This document shows, piece by piece, positions 1 to 5,772 of a stretch of DNA of 6,240 nt; positions within the stretch are counted from its first letter, which is position 1; each line of letters begins with the position of its first letter. The position numbers and the translations under genes were made by a program. This DNA is from Streptococcaceae bacterium (lineage in GTDB: Bacteria; Bacillota; Bacilli; Lactobacillales; Streptococcaceae), in NCBI GenBank assembly GCA_031270215.1, contig JAISYB010000090.1, positions 1 to 6,240 of the forward strand. The letters are read 5' to 3'. The notes below the pieces were generated by a model. That model was given only the letters and a program-made list of their open reading frames with translations. It did not search any database and was not told where the DNA came from.

Positions 1-1
1 C

Positions 2-70
2 AATAGGAAAATCATTCGTCTTTTAAATAAATTAAACAGAATTTTAGCTAAGATTGGAATAAAAAAATGA
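2..70 (+). CDS. 3' end of upstream gene (partial, unidentified)
   Basis: An open frame enters from the left edge and ends at the TGA at 68-70. It gives a short basic, helical tail (KLNRILAKIGIKK near the end). Its stop overlaps the start of the next gene as ATGA (67-70), the usual sign of translational coupling inside an operon. In rhamnan clusters the gene before rgpF is normally another rgp glycosyltransferase, so that is the likeliest identity, but 22 residues do not show it. The other two forward frames close at 4-6 and 24-26, so an upstream gene ending there cannot be excluded; the overlap favours this frame. Confidence 0.5.
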   Translation, partial: NRKIIRLLNKLNRILAKIGIKK

Positions 71-1788
71 ATCGTTTATTATTATATGTCCATTTTAATA
101 AATTTAATCAAGTAAGTGACCATGTTGTCTATCAACTTTCTAGGTTAAGACCGCTTTTTTCTAATGTCATCTTTATCTCAAATAGTGAATTGAGTGATGA
201 AGATTGTACAAGACTGTCAAACTTAAAATTGTATGATGATTTGATTCAGAGACAAAACGAAGGATTTGATTTTGCAGCATGGCGGGATGGGATGACGTTT
301 GTTGGTTTTGATCATCTTAGTGACTATGACTCTGTAACGCTGATGAACGACACTTGCTTTGGTCCTTTATACGATTTAGCGCCTTATTATGAAAAATACG
401 AAGCAGATCGTTCGATTGATTTTTGGGGTATAACGAATCATGTTGCACATGAAAAGTATCCTGAACATATCCAAAGTTATTTTATGTCATTTAAGAACGA
501 AGTTTTGCAATCTAGAAATTTTCAAGATTTTTGGAAAAAAGTTAAAAGTTTTACCGATGTCCAAGATGTGATTGATCATTATGAAACACAGAACACAGAA
601 ATTTTAATGCAAGCAGGTTTTAAAGGGCAGACGATTTTAGATACGACATTACTTGATGCGACACAGATGACTTATCCGGATTTTTCTTTTTGGAATCCGA
701 CGGCCATTGTTCAAAATAAAGTACCGTTTATTAAAGTAAAAGCAATTGCAGCACATCAAGCAATTACACCGTATGTTCTAGATTATATTAGGAAGAATAC
801 TGATTATCCAATAGAGTTAATCACAGGCCATATGTCAATGATTGATTTACCAGATTATCCTTATCTACTTTCTGAAAAATTTATTGATAAAACATGCCAA
901 TATACTGGGGTTTCAGAGCGTGTTGCGGTTCATTTCCATGTTTTTTATGTTGATTTAGTAGCTGATTTCTTAGCTGAATTTTTAAAATTTGAATTTAATT
1001 ATGATTTATTGATTACAACAGATACAATTGCTAAAAAAGAAGAAATTCAAACAATTTTATCAGCCGAAAAAATGACGGCAGAAATATTTGTGACTGGGAA
1101 TATTGGTCGAGATATTTATCCAATGTTAAAAATTAAAGATAAAATCAGTCAATATGATATTATCGGTCACTTTCATACTAAAAAATCTAAAGAAGCCGAT
1201 TTTTTTGCAGGAGAATCTTGGCGGAATGAATTGATTGATATGTTGATTAAACCAGCCAATTCGTTGATTCAAAATTTAGTTGATGATAAAAATCTAGGAG
1301 TCATTATTGCTGATATTCCAACCTTTTTTAGATTCAATAAGATTGTGAATGCGAATAATGAAGCAAGTATGGCACCTATCATGAATGAATTGTGGCATAA
1401 AATGAATTTCAAAAAAGAAATTGATTTTAGTCAAATGGATACTTTTACAATGAGTTATGGTACATTTGTTTGGTTTAAATACCAAGCTTATCAATCTTTA
1501 TTTGATTTAGAAATTAAAGATACGGATATTCCGAAAGAACCGTTGCCCCAAAATACGATATTGCATGCAATTGAAAGATTATTTATTTATATCGCTTGGG
1601 AGCATAACTATGACTTTAAAATTTCTCAAAATGAAATAAAAATGACAGCATTTGTGGATAATAAAGTTTTAAATACGAAAATGGGGTTTCCAAATGAACA
1701 GATGGGCCTCAAAAAATCATTTCGGTATATCTTTAGTAGGTTCAAGTTAGAAATAAAGAAAATATTTTCTATTTTTAAGGGGCGTTAA
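67..1788 (+). CDS. rgpF: Rhamnan synthesis protein F (RgpF family glycosyltransferase)
   Basis: The 573-residue product matches the RgpF family (rhamnan synthesis F, PF05045; streptococcal members are about 580 aa). RgpF is needed, together with RgpA and RgpB, to assemble the rhamnose backbone of the cell-wall polysaccharide at the inner face of the membrane. The protein has two lobes. Lobe one (about 1-275) carries NEGFDFAAWRDGM (64-76) and LMNDTCFGPL (92-101). Lobe two (about 285-515) carries GNIGRDIYPML (344-354), HFHTKKS (368-374), WRNEL (385-389), GTFVWFK (465-471) and HAIERLF (500-506). There is no signal peptide or membrane helix, and the C-terminal 25 residues are basic and amphipathic, suiting membrane association. 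ATG 67 overlaps the upstream stop by 4 bases and has only a weak GGA upstream, so it is probably translated by coupling. The gene appears intact and AT-rich. The identity is secure; the exact linkage formed is not readable. Confidence 0.93.
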   Translation: MNRLLLYVHFNKFNQVSDHVVYQLSRLRPLFSNVIFISNSELSDEDCTRLSNLKLYDDLIQRQNEGFDFAAWRDGMTFVGFDHLSDYDSVTLMNDTCFGPLYDLAPYYEKYEADRSIDFWGITNHVAHEKYPEHIQSYFMSFKNEVLQSRNFQDFWKKVKSFTDVQDVIDHYETQNTEILMQAGFKGQTILDTTLLDATQMTYPDFSFWNPTAIVQNKVPFIKVKAIAAHQAITPYVLDYIRKNTDYPIELITGHMSMIDLPDYPYLLSEKFIDKTCQYTGVSERVAVHFHVFYVDLVADFLAEFLKFEFNYDLLITTDTIAKKEEIQTILSAEKMTAEIFVTGNIGRDIYPMLKIKDKISQYDIIGHFHTKKSKEADFFAGESWRNELIDMLIKPANSLIQNLVDDKNLGVIIADIPTFFRFNKIVNANNEASMAPIMNELWHKMNFKKEIDFSQMDTFTMSYGTFVWFKYQAYQSLFDLEIKDTDIPKEPLPQNTILHAIERLFIYIAWEHNYDFKISQNEIKMTAFVDNKVLNTKMGFPNEQMGLKKSFRYIFSRFKLEIKKIFSIFKGR

Positions 1789-1820
1789 CATTTGACAGTG
1801 AAGTGATACCTTAGTCAGGC

Positions 1821-1872
1821 AGCTTGACTTTTAGATTGAAGGAATGCAAGTGCACATTAGCTTGAGTTGTAG
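1821..1872. repeat. Imperfect 14-base direct repeat
   Basis: AGCTTGACTTTTAG at 1821-1834 recurs as AGCTTGAGTTGTAG at 1859-1872, with 12 of 14 bases the same and starts 38 bases apart. It is not inside a gene. It may be chance in a low-complexity AT-rich spacer, or a pair of protein-binding sites. Confidence 0.35.
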
Positions 1873-2003
1873 GATGATGGATTAAGGTAAAAAGGGATGA
1901 ATTGAGCAACAGGTCAACATCATTTTTATGAAAATAAATAAAATTAAGCAGTCTAGCAATTACAATTTTGAGTGACAATAGTTTTTGGATATTTTAAAAA
2001 TAG

Positions 2004-2011
2004 AAAGGAAG
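2004..2011 (+). promoter_or_regulatory. Ribosome binding site that fixes the DUF2142 start at 2018
   Basis: AAAGGAAG lies 6 bases before the ATG at 2018-2020. The same frame is open back to a TTG at 1985, but that codon lies upstream of this site and has no ribosome site of its own, so 2018 is the better start and the 11 extra residues should be dropped. Confidence 0.8.
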
Positions 2012-2017
2012 ATCACA

Positions 2018-3397
2018 ATGACAACACCCAAAAAAACGCATATTCTGGATATTAAATTTGAAAAGCTGTTTTTGATTCTAATATTAGCTTTAGGGTCTAT
2101 CACTTTAGTTATTCAACCAGTGTTTTCAGTGCCTGATGAGGGAATTCATTTTAAAAATGCTTATAGTGTTTTTCATAATGATGCTAACAAGGAAGATTTT
2201 AAAAGATACGCTGTCCCTGGCAGTAAAGGTCCTCTTAAGCCCACTTATGTTAAAGACTTTTTTATAACTAAAAAGAAGTTTAATAAAAATCCGCTTGCGT
2301 TTAATTTTAAATTTAAATCGATACAGTATTTACCTACAGCAATAGGAATGTTAATTGGTCAAGCGATTTATCCAAGTTTAGGTGTTGTTCTGATTTTCGG
2401 TCGCATTTTTAATTTTATATTGTATGTGTTAGGGATTTATTTTGCAATAAAGAAAGCAAAATTCGGTCAGCCATTGATGGCATTTGTTGCATTACTACCG
2501 ATGAGCATTCAGCAAGCAGCCTCAATTTCCTATGACGTTCTATTTTTTATCTCGATTTATGCTTGTTTTTCTTTAGTTACTAATTTGGCAACTAGGAAAA
2601 AGCCATTGAGTAAGCAGTGGTATATTTATATTACTTTAATTGTGATATTACTGTTTTTAGTAAAAGTATCTGCATTAGCATTAGGACTATATTTTATCAC
2701 ACTACCAGCGATATTATTTGGCGGTGGTCATTTATCAAAATTTATTGATAAGTTTTGGTTGTTTTGTAATAGGTATAGGGTTATTCTGACTGCACTTGTT
2801 GGCATTGTTTTTCTTTTGTATTTAAAACTACAATTCAGGAATTTTGGCGGGGTCTCCAGAGGGCTTCAAGTACTCATTAATTCTTTGACTAGACCGGATA
2901 TTAAAACAGATTTGGATTCTACTGCAACTTCAGGAATTATTGGAAGCTTTGGTTGGTTGACATATCGCTTGCCAGAGTGGTTAGTCATCATAGATTTTAT
3001 TTTTATCGCATTAATTTCACTGAATGAAAAAAATATAATTTTAAAAACACGAATGGTCGTTTCAAGTTTAGTTATTTATATTGTAAATATTGTCATGTTG
3101 ACGATAACAATGTTTTTTGCACACACCATTGAAGTTTTGAAATTAAATGATGCGATGTTTGCAATGGGTGAACAAGGTCGATACTATACACCCTTCCTAA
3201 TTTGTTTTTCACCTATTGGTATCTATCTAAATAAATATATCAAAGTGGAGATACGAGAACGAACCCTGAAGAAAATATTTATCGCAATGGTCTTGTTTAA
3301 CGGTTTGTTTTTTATTTTGCTAACACTTTTATTTTATTATACGGTTGACGGAGGGCTAGCCTTTTTACCCGAATTAGGACAACAATTGCGAAAATAG
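2018..3397 (+). CDS. DUF2142 polytopic membrane protein, probable GT-C type sugar transferase
   Basis: The 459-residue product has about 9-11 hydrophobic segments, the first at about 17-37, and matches the DUF2142 family (PF09913). Family-type signatures are visible: VPDEGIHF at 38-45 just after the first helix, a Pro/Tyr-rich loop (YLP, 104-106), the stretch PMSIQQAASISYD at 161-173, KVSAL at 216-220, GSFGW at 309-313 and GEQGRYYTPF at 384-393. An acidic pair in the first outside loop followed by many helices is the layout of GT-C transferases, which use polyprenyl-phosphate sugars on the outer face of the membrane. That reaction is inferred; DUF2142 members are mostly uncharacterised. Lying between rgpF and another glycosyltransferase, it may decorate the rhamnan backbone. 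Flippase or polymerase roles are alternatives. The start is set by the AAAGGAAG site; the gene looks intact and very AT-rich. Confidence 0.85.
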   Translation: MTTPKKTHILDIKFEKLFLILILALGSITLVIQPVFSVPDEGIHFKNAYSVFHNDANKEDFKRYAVPGSKGPLKPTYVKDFFITKKKFNKNPLAFNFKFKSIQYLPTAIGMLIGQAIYPSLGVVLIFGRIFNFILYVLGIYFAIKKAKFGQPLMAFVALLPMSIQQAASISYDVLFFISIYACFSLVTNLATRKKPLSKQWYIYITLIVILLFLVKVSALALGLYFITLPAILFGGGHLSKFIDKFWLFCNRYRVILTALVGIVFLLYLKLQFRNFGGVSRGLQVLINSLTRPDIKTDLDSTATSGIIGSFGWLTYRLPEWLVIIDFIFIALISLNEKNIILKTRMVVSSLVIYIVNIVMLTITMFFAHTIEVLKLNDAMFAMGEQGRYYTPFLICFSPIGIYLNKYIKVEIRERTLKKIFIAMVLFNGLFFILLTLLFYYTVDGGLAFLPELGQQLRK

Positions 3398-3476
3398 TGA
3401 TTTTATTTGTTTCAGATTTGTCAAGGATTTTTGAATTGGGTAGAAAGACGTTTACAAAACAGATTTACTTTTTAGC

Positions 3477-3494
3477 AACACCAATTTGGGTGTT
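3477..3494. repeat. Inverted repeat (6-bp stem, 6-base loop)
   Basis: AACACC (3477-3482) pairs exactly with GGTGTT (3489-3494) around the loop AATTTG. The downstream bases are AGTTATTG, not a T-run, so it is not a normal intrinsic terminator on the + strand. On the other strand the hairpin is followed by GCTAAAAAG, also without a T-run. It may be an operator or a chance hairpin. Confidence 0.45.
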
Positions 3495-3517
3495 AGTTAT
3501 TGAAGATGACAGTTAAG

Positions 3518-3543
3518 GCGTTTGTTAACAGTAAACAAATCGC
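3518..3543. repeat. Inverted repeat just upstream of the family 2 glycosyltransferase gene
   Basis: TTTGTT (3521-3526) pairs with AACAAA (3534-3539). The stem extends by GCG (3518-3520) with CGC (3541-3543) past one unpaired T at 3540, giving nine pairs. It covers the candidate -35 TTAACA at 3525-3530 and ends 19 bases before the ribosome site, so a regulator binding site is possible. There is no T-run after it. Confidence 0.45.
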
Positions 3544-3559
3544 ATACATAAAATATATG

Positions 3560-3565
3560 AAAGGA
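3560..3565 (+). promoter_or_regulatory. Ribosome binding site favouring ATG 3575 over ATG 3569
   Basis: AAAGGA ends 3 bases before the in-frame ATG at 3569 and 9 bases before the next in-frame ATG at 3575. Nine bases is within the normal range and three is too short. The family also starts with a short N-terminus before the first strand, so 3575 is preferred. Confidence 0.65.
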
Positions 3566-3574
3566 TGAATGAAG

Positions 3575-4363
3575 ATGACATACATTCATACATTTGTTAT
3601 TTGCGCATACCAAGAGTCGATTTATTTAGAAGAATGTATTCAGTCATGTTTGACGCAAGAATCGGTAGCCACAGGGCAATCCGGAGTCATCCTTTATACG
3701 AGTACACCAAATGAATATATTATTAATTTGTGTGAAAAATATCATATTGAGCAGTTTGTTGGGTCAAGTAGCGGGATTGGTGCTAATTGGAATGAGGCAC
3801 TGTCGTTTGTCAAAACAGATCTTGCAACCATTGCTCATCAGGATGATATCTATCTGCCAGACTATGGCACTGAGGTGATTAATGCGTTTAAGGCAGATGA
3901 ACAGCTCAATATTGCTTTTACCGACTATCTTGAAAATGATGCGGCAGATACAGTCCGCACGCGCAATATCAATCTGAAAATTAAGTCATTCGGCTTGAAA
4001 TTAATGTCTTTATCGAACAATAAACGTTATCAGCGGCGCATTTATGCTTTTGGCAATTTTATCTGCTGTCCTGCGGTGACTTATAATTTGCAACGTTTGG
4101 CTGATTTTAAATTTGACGAAAATCTGAAAATGGCGCTTGATTGGGATGCTTGGGAGCGGATTATGAAATTATCTGGTCGGCTTAAATTCATTCCAGATAA
4201 GCTGATGTACCATCGTATTCATCCGGATTCTGAAACAACTTTTAATACAACGGATCAAAATCGTGAAAAGGAAGAATATGCAATGTTTCGCCGCTATTGG
4301 CCGAAATTGATTGCTAAGCTGTTGATAAATTTATATATCCATAATCAAAAAACCAATAGTTAG
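3575..4363 (+). CDS. Family 2 (GT-A fold) glycosyltransferase
   Basis: The 262-residue product (264 from ATG 3569) is a compact GT2-type enzyme that moves a sugar from a nucleotide donor to an acceptor in the cytoplasm. Visible signatures are the first strand FVICAYQES (7-15), the metal/donor motif AHQDDIYLP (87-95, a DXD equivalent), ALDWDAWERI (187-196) with acidic residues in the catalytic-base region, and YHRIHPDSETT (212-222), the H/R-rich C-terminal motif of this group. There is no C-terminal pair of membrane helices, so it is unlike polyprenyl-phosphate sugar synthases such as GtrB or GacI and more like a chain- or side-chain-building transferase. It is the last gene before a terminator and follows rgpF and a DUF2142 gene, which points to cell-wall polysaccharide synthesis. 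Donor sugar and linkage cannot be told. It is noticeably less AT-rich than the two genes before it. Confidence 0.88.
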   Translation: MTYIHTFVICAYQESIYLEECIQSCLTQESVATGQSGVILYTSTPNEYIINLCEKYHIEQFVGSSSGIGANWNEALSFVKTDLATIAHQDDIYLPDYGTEVINAFKADEQLNIAFTDYLENDAADTVRTRNINLKIKSFGLKLMSLSNNKRYQRRIYAFGNFICCPAVTYNLQRLADFKFDENLKMALDWDAWERIMKLSGRLKFIPDKLMYHRIHPDSETTFNTTDQNREKEEYAMFRRYWPKLIAKLLINLYIHNQKTNS

Positions 4364-4376
4364 TAAATAATAATCA

Positions 4377-4411
4377 GGCTGGGTCTGCGGTATAAGTCCC
4401 AGCCGATTTTT
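4377..4411 (+). terminator. Intrinsic terminator of the polysaccharide gene block
   Basis: A 7-bp GC-rich stem, GGCTGGG (4377-4383) with CCCAGCC (4398-4404), closes a 14-base loop and is followed by GATTTTT (4405-4411). After a T-T mismatch the loop can add two more pairs (C4385-G4396, T4386-A4395). It starts 13 bases after the stop of the glycosyltransferase gene. GGCTGGG/CCCAGCC stems are a common terminator style in streptococci and their relatives. The other strand lacks a T-run, so it acts in one direction. Confidence 0.88.
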
Positions 4412-4572
4412 CATCTTTTACGTGTGGACAGCAGCTCAATCAAACAGTGTAAGCAAAGACAACAATTTCCTAATTTTTTAGGTCGTTAAGCGCCGTTTGT
4501 CCCGCCTTCTACTGTCGAAACTCAAAGTATAATAGAGCGCTAATGCGTTTTGGAGCTTGTTAATCAATGATT
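4412..4572. other. Non-coding spacer upstream of coiA
   Basis: No frame here looks coding on either strand. It is less AT-rich than the polysaccharide genes. It holds a small hairpin, CCTAA (4469-4473) with TTAGG (4478-4482) around TTTT, a longer-range match GGACA (4426-4430) with TGTCC (4498-4502), and the -10 candidate listed next. It could be a small dispersed non-coding repeat attached to the terminator, but that cannot be judged from one copy. Confidence 0.4.
4528..4533 (+). promoter_or_regulatory. Candidate -10 box (TATAAT) for coiA
   Basis: An exact TATAAT lies 87 bases before the preferred coiA start. No TTGACA-like -35 occurs 15-19 bases upstream (the region reads CGCCTTCTA) and there is no TG extension, so the promoter would be weak or activator-dependent. 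It would give a leader of roughly 80 bases that contains the hairpin at 4573-4613. Confidence 0.4.
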
Positions 4573-4613
4573 TCACCCTATTTTTCGTAATATATTTAGC
4601 GAATGAAGGGTGG
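4573..4613 (+). promoter_or_regulatory. Leader hairpin covering the coiA ribosome site
   Basis: CACCCT (4574-4579) pairs with AGGGTG (4607-4612), then TTCG (4584-4587) pairs with CGAA (4600-4603); a T-A and a T-G pair between them and a closing T-G at the base give about 13 pairs around an AT-only-but-one loop (4588-4599). The 3' arm contains AAGGG, the only plausible ribosome site for ATG 4621, so the folded form would hide it. A competence-box-like TTCGTAATA (4584-4592, compare TACGAATA) lies at the top of the stem. Function is inferred. Confidence 0.45.
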
Positions 4614-4620
4614 TAAGAGT

Positions 4621-5772
4621 ATGTTAACAGCAGTAAGTGTCAATGGTAAGGCGGTCTGTTTGCTAGACTATCACATATCTGACATTAAGGAACTTCAAAA
4701 ATACCAATGGTATTGCACTGCATGCGGGTCAAAAATGATTTTAAAGATTGGTTCAATCAAGCAGCCACACTTTGCGCATCTGTCTTTAAAGGCGTGTAAT
4801 GTCGATCAAGAGAGCGAAAGTGCAGCCCATTTGGCATACAAAGAGCGCCTTTATCAGTGGTGTCAGGCAGACGAGCTACCAGTGGAAATGGAAAAATATC
4901 TCCCTAATCTTGCGCAAATACCCGATTTATTAATTGCAGGAAGGATCGCAATTGAGATACAATGCAGTCCGCTTTCCATTAAACGTTTTAAGGAAAGAAC
5001 GGAAAATTATCTCAGACATGGCTATCAGGTTGTTTGGTTAATGGGGGAAAAGCTACATTTAAAGCAGAAATTGAGCGCATTACAAACCGAGATGTGCTGT
5101 TTCTCACTACAATCGGGCGTTTATTTTTGGGAAATCCATCGTTTTGGTTTGAAGCTTAACGAGCTAATGATAGAGGATTTAGCACAGCATTTATTCATGA
5201 AAACGCGTATTTTTAAGTTTGAACAGCAGCCATTTTTAAGTGCTTTGCGTGCGCCATTTGTTCAATCAACGCACCAGCAGCATTTTATCCGCTTTGATTA
5301 TCAAAAATGTCAGCAAATCATCCAACAGAGTTTATTTTTTGCAGGTAAAAAATGGGTTGGTCTTCAAGCGCTTTGCTATCAAAATGGCGTTGTTTTACAG
5401 ACATTATCTGAAGATTTTTTATTTCCCGGAAAATTTCCATTGTTTTATCAGCCGATTCAATTTAGAATAAGGCTACGGCATTTTTTAGAGCAACTAAGGA
5501 CATTTGCGGAAGTTTTTGAGCTAATGGCTGAACAACTACGTCTGCCAGTTCAGATAAATGCTGAGAAGTATCTCAAGGCGCTACTTGCCTTTGAGTTAAA
5601 TCGGCTAGCGGCACAGCGGCAGCTGCTTGTAACAGCAAGCGGATTTCAGTTAAAGCCTAGTAAGCATGGCTTAACGATGGATAGTATCAAATCGCCCAAG
5701 GCGGAGCTTAAACAGCTAGCGGATTTATTTAAAGAGGAGGGTTTAAGTGGAAAGAGGGAAGGAAACAATTAA
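4621..5772 (+). CDS. coiA: Competence protein CoiA
   Basis: The 383-residue product fits CoiA (PF06054), a competence-induced cytoplasmic protein needed for efficient transformation in Streptococcus pneumoniae, where it acts after DNA uptake at the recombination stage. The N-terminus has a zinc-finger-like set, CTAC (C32, C35) and HFAH (H50, H53). A nuclease-like domain of the PD-(D/E)XK type follows: ESAAHLAYKERLYQW (66-80), IPDLLI (100-105, D102) and IEIQCSPLSIKRF (111-123, E112 and Q114 as the E-x-Q pair). The rest (about 145-383) is mostly helical. The frame opens at ATG 4603, but ATG 4621 gives the family-like N-terminus MLTAVSVNGK and places AAGGG 11 bases ahead. The length is somewhat above the roughly 320 aa I recall for the pneumococcal protein, with no sign of a break. 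It lies after a terminator, so it starts its own unit, probably shared with the overlapping YitT gene. No perfect competence (cin) box is seen. Confidence 0.9.
   Translation: MLTAVSVNGKAVCLLDYHISDIKELQKYQWYCTACGSKMILKIGSIKQPHFAHLSLKACNVDQESESAAHLAYKERLYQWCQADELPVEMEKYLPNLAQIPDLLIAGRIAIEIQCSPLSIKRFKERTENYLRHGYQVVWLMGEKLHLKQKLSALQTEMCCFSLQSGVYFWEIHRFGLKLNELMIEDLAQHLFMKTRIFKFEQQPFLSALRAPFVQSTHQQHFIRFDYQKCQQIIQQSLFFAGKKWVGLQALCYQNGVVLQTLSEDFLFPGKFPLFYQPIQFRIRLRHFLEQLRTFAEVFELMAEQLRLPVQINAEKYLKALLAFELNRLAAQRQLLVTASGFQLKPSKHGLTMDSIKSPKAELKQLADLFKEEGLSGKREGNN
5735..5740 (+). promoter_or_regulatory. Strong ribosome binding site for the GTG-started YitT gene
   Basis: A full AGGAGG lies inside the 3' end of coiA, 6 bases before GTG 5747. 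An in-frame TAA at 5744-5746 directly precedes this GTG, so no earlier start is possible, and the next in-frame ATG (5783) has no comparable site. Confidence 0.88.

Larger units (their letters stand above)
1789..2017. other. Intergenic gap between rgpF and the DUF2142 gene
   Basis: This gap has no credible gene and no good terminator. A weak stem AGTCA/TGACT (1813-1817 with 1825-1829) followed by TTTT is the only terminator-like element, and it is too short to trust. A consensus TTGACA lies at 1792-1797, but nothing like TATAAT sits 16-18 bases downstream. A 14-base imperfect direct repeat is present (listed separately). With no strong terminator, readthrough from rgpF into the next gene is plausible. 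Confidence 0.5.
3398..3574. other. Intergenic gap with two hairpins and weak promoter candidates
   Basis: No gene is visible here. There are two inverted repeats (listed separately), neither followed by a T-run. Possible weak promoters are TTGTCA (3418-3423) with TAGAAA (3441-3446) at 17 bases, and TTAACA (3525-3530) with TAAAAT (3549-3554) at 18 bases. The second would start RNA almost at the ribosome site, leaving a leader of about 15 bases. Neither is strong enough to call. Confidence 0.4.

Noticed and set aside
1294..1494. Open frame of 66 codons on the - strand
   Set aside because: It lies wholly inside rgpF, has no ribosome site or recognisable protein features, and is explained by the coding bias of rgpF.
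1792..1797. Consensus -35 TTGACA after rgpF
   Set aside because: No -10-like sequence stands 16-18 bases downstream, so it does not make a promoter by itself.
1813..1832. Terminator after rgpF (AGTCA/TGACT then TTTT)
   Set aside because: A five-pair AT-containing stem with a short T-run is too weak to call, and it is expected often by chance in this composition.
1844..1885. Possible 13-codon leader peptide (ATG 1844 to TAA 1885)
   Set aside because: The GAAGGA touches the ATG, which is too close for a ribosome site. The peptide has no run of regulatory codons and no attenuator follows.
1985..2017. Upstream TTG start for the DUF2142 gene
   Set aside because: It has no ribosome site, while a good AAAGGAAG sits between it and ATG 2018; the extra 11 residues are not membrane-protein-like.
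4562..4572. Small palindrome AATCA-A-TGATT
   Set aside because: Five AT-rich pairs with a single-base centre is common by chance, and nothing else ties it to a regulator.
5240..5470. Open frame of 76 codons on the + strand
   Set aside because: It is an out-of-frame shadow inside coiA, whose own frame is well supported across this stretch; there is no sign of a frameshift.
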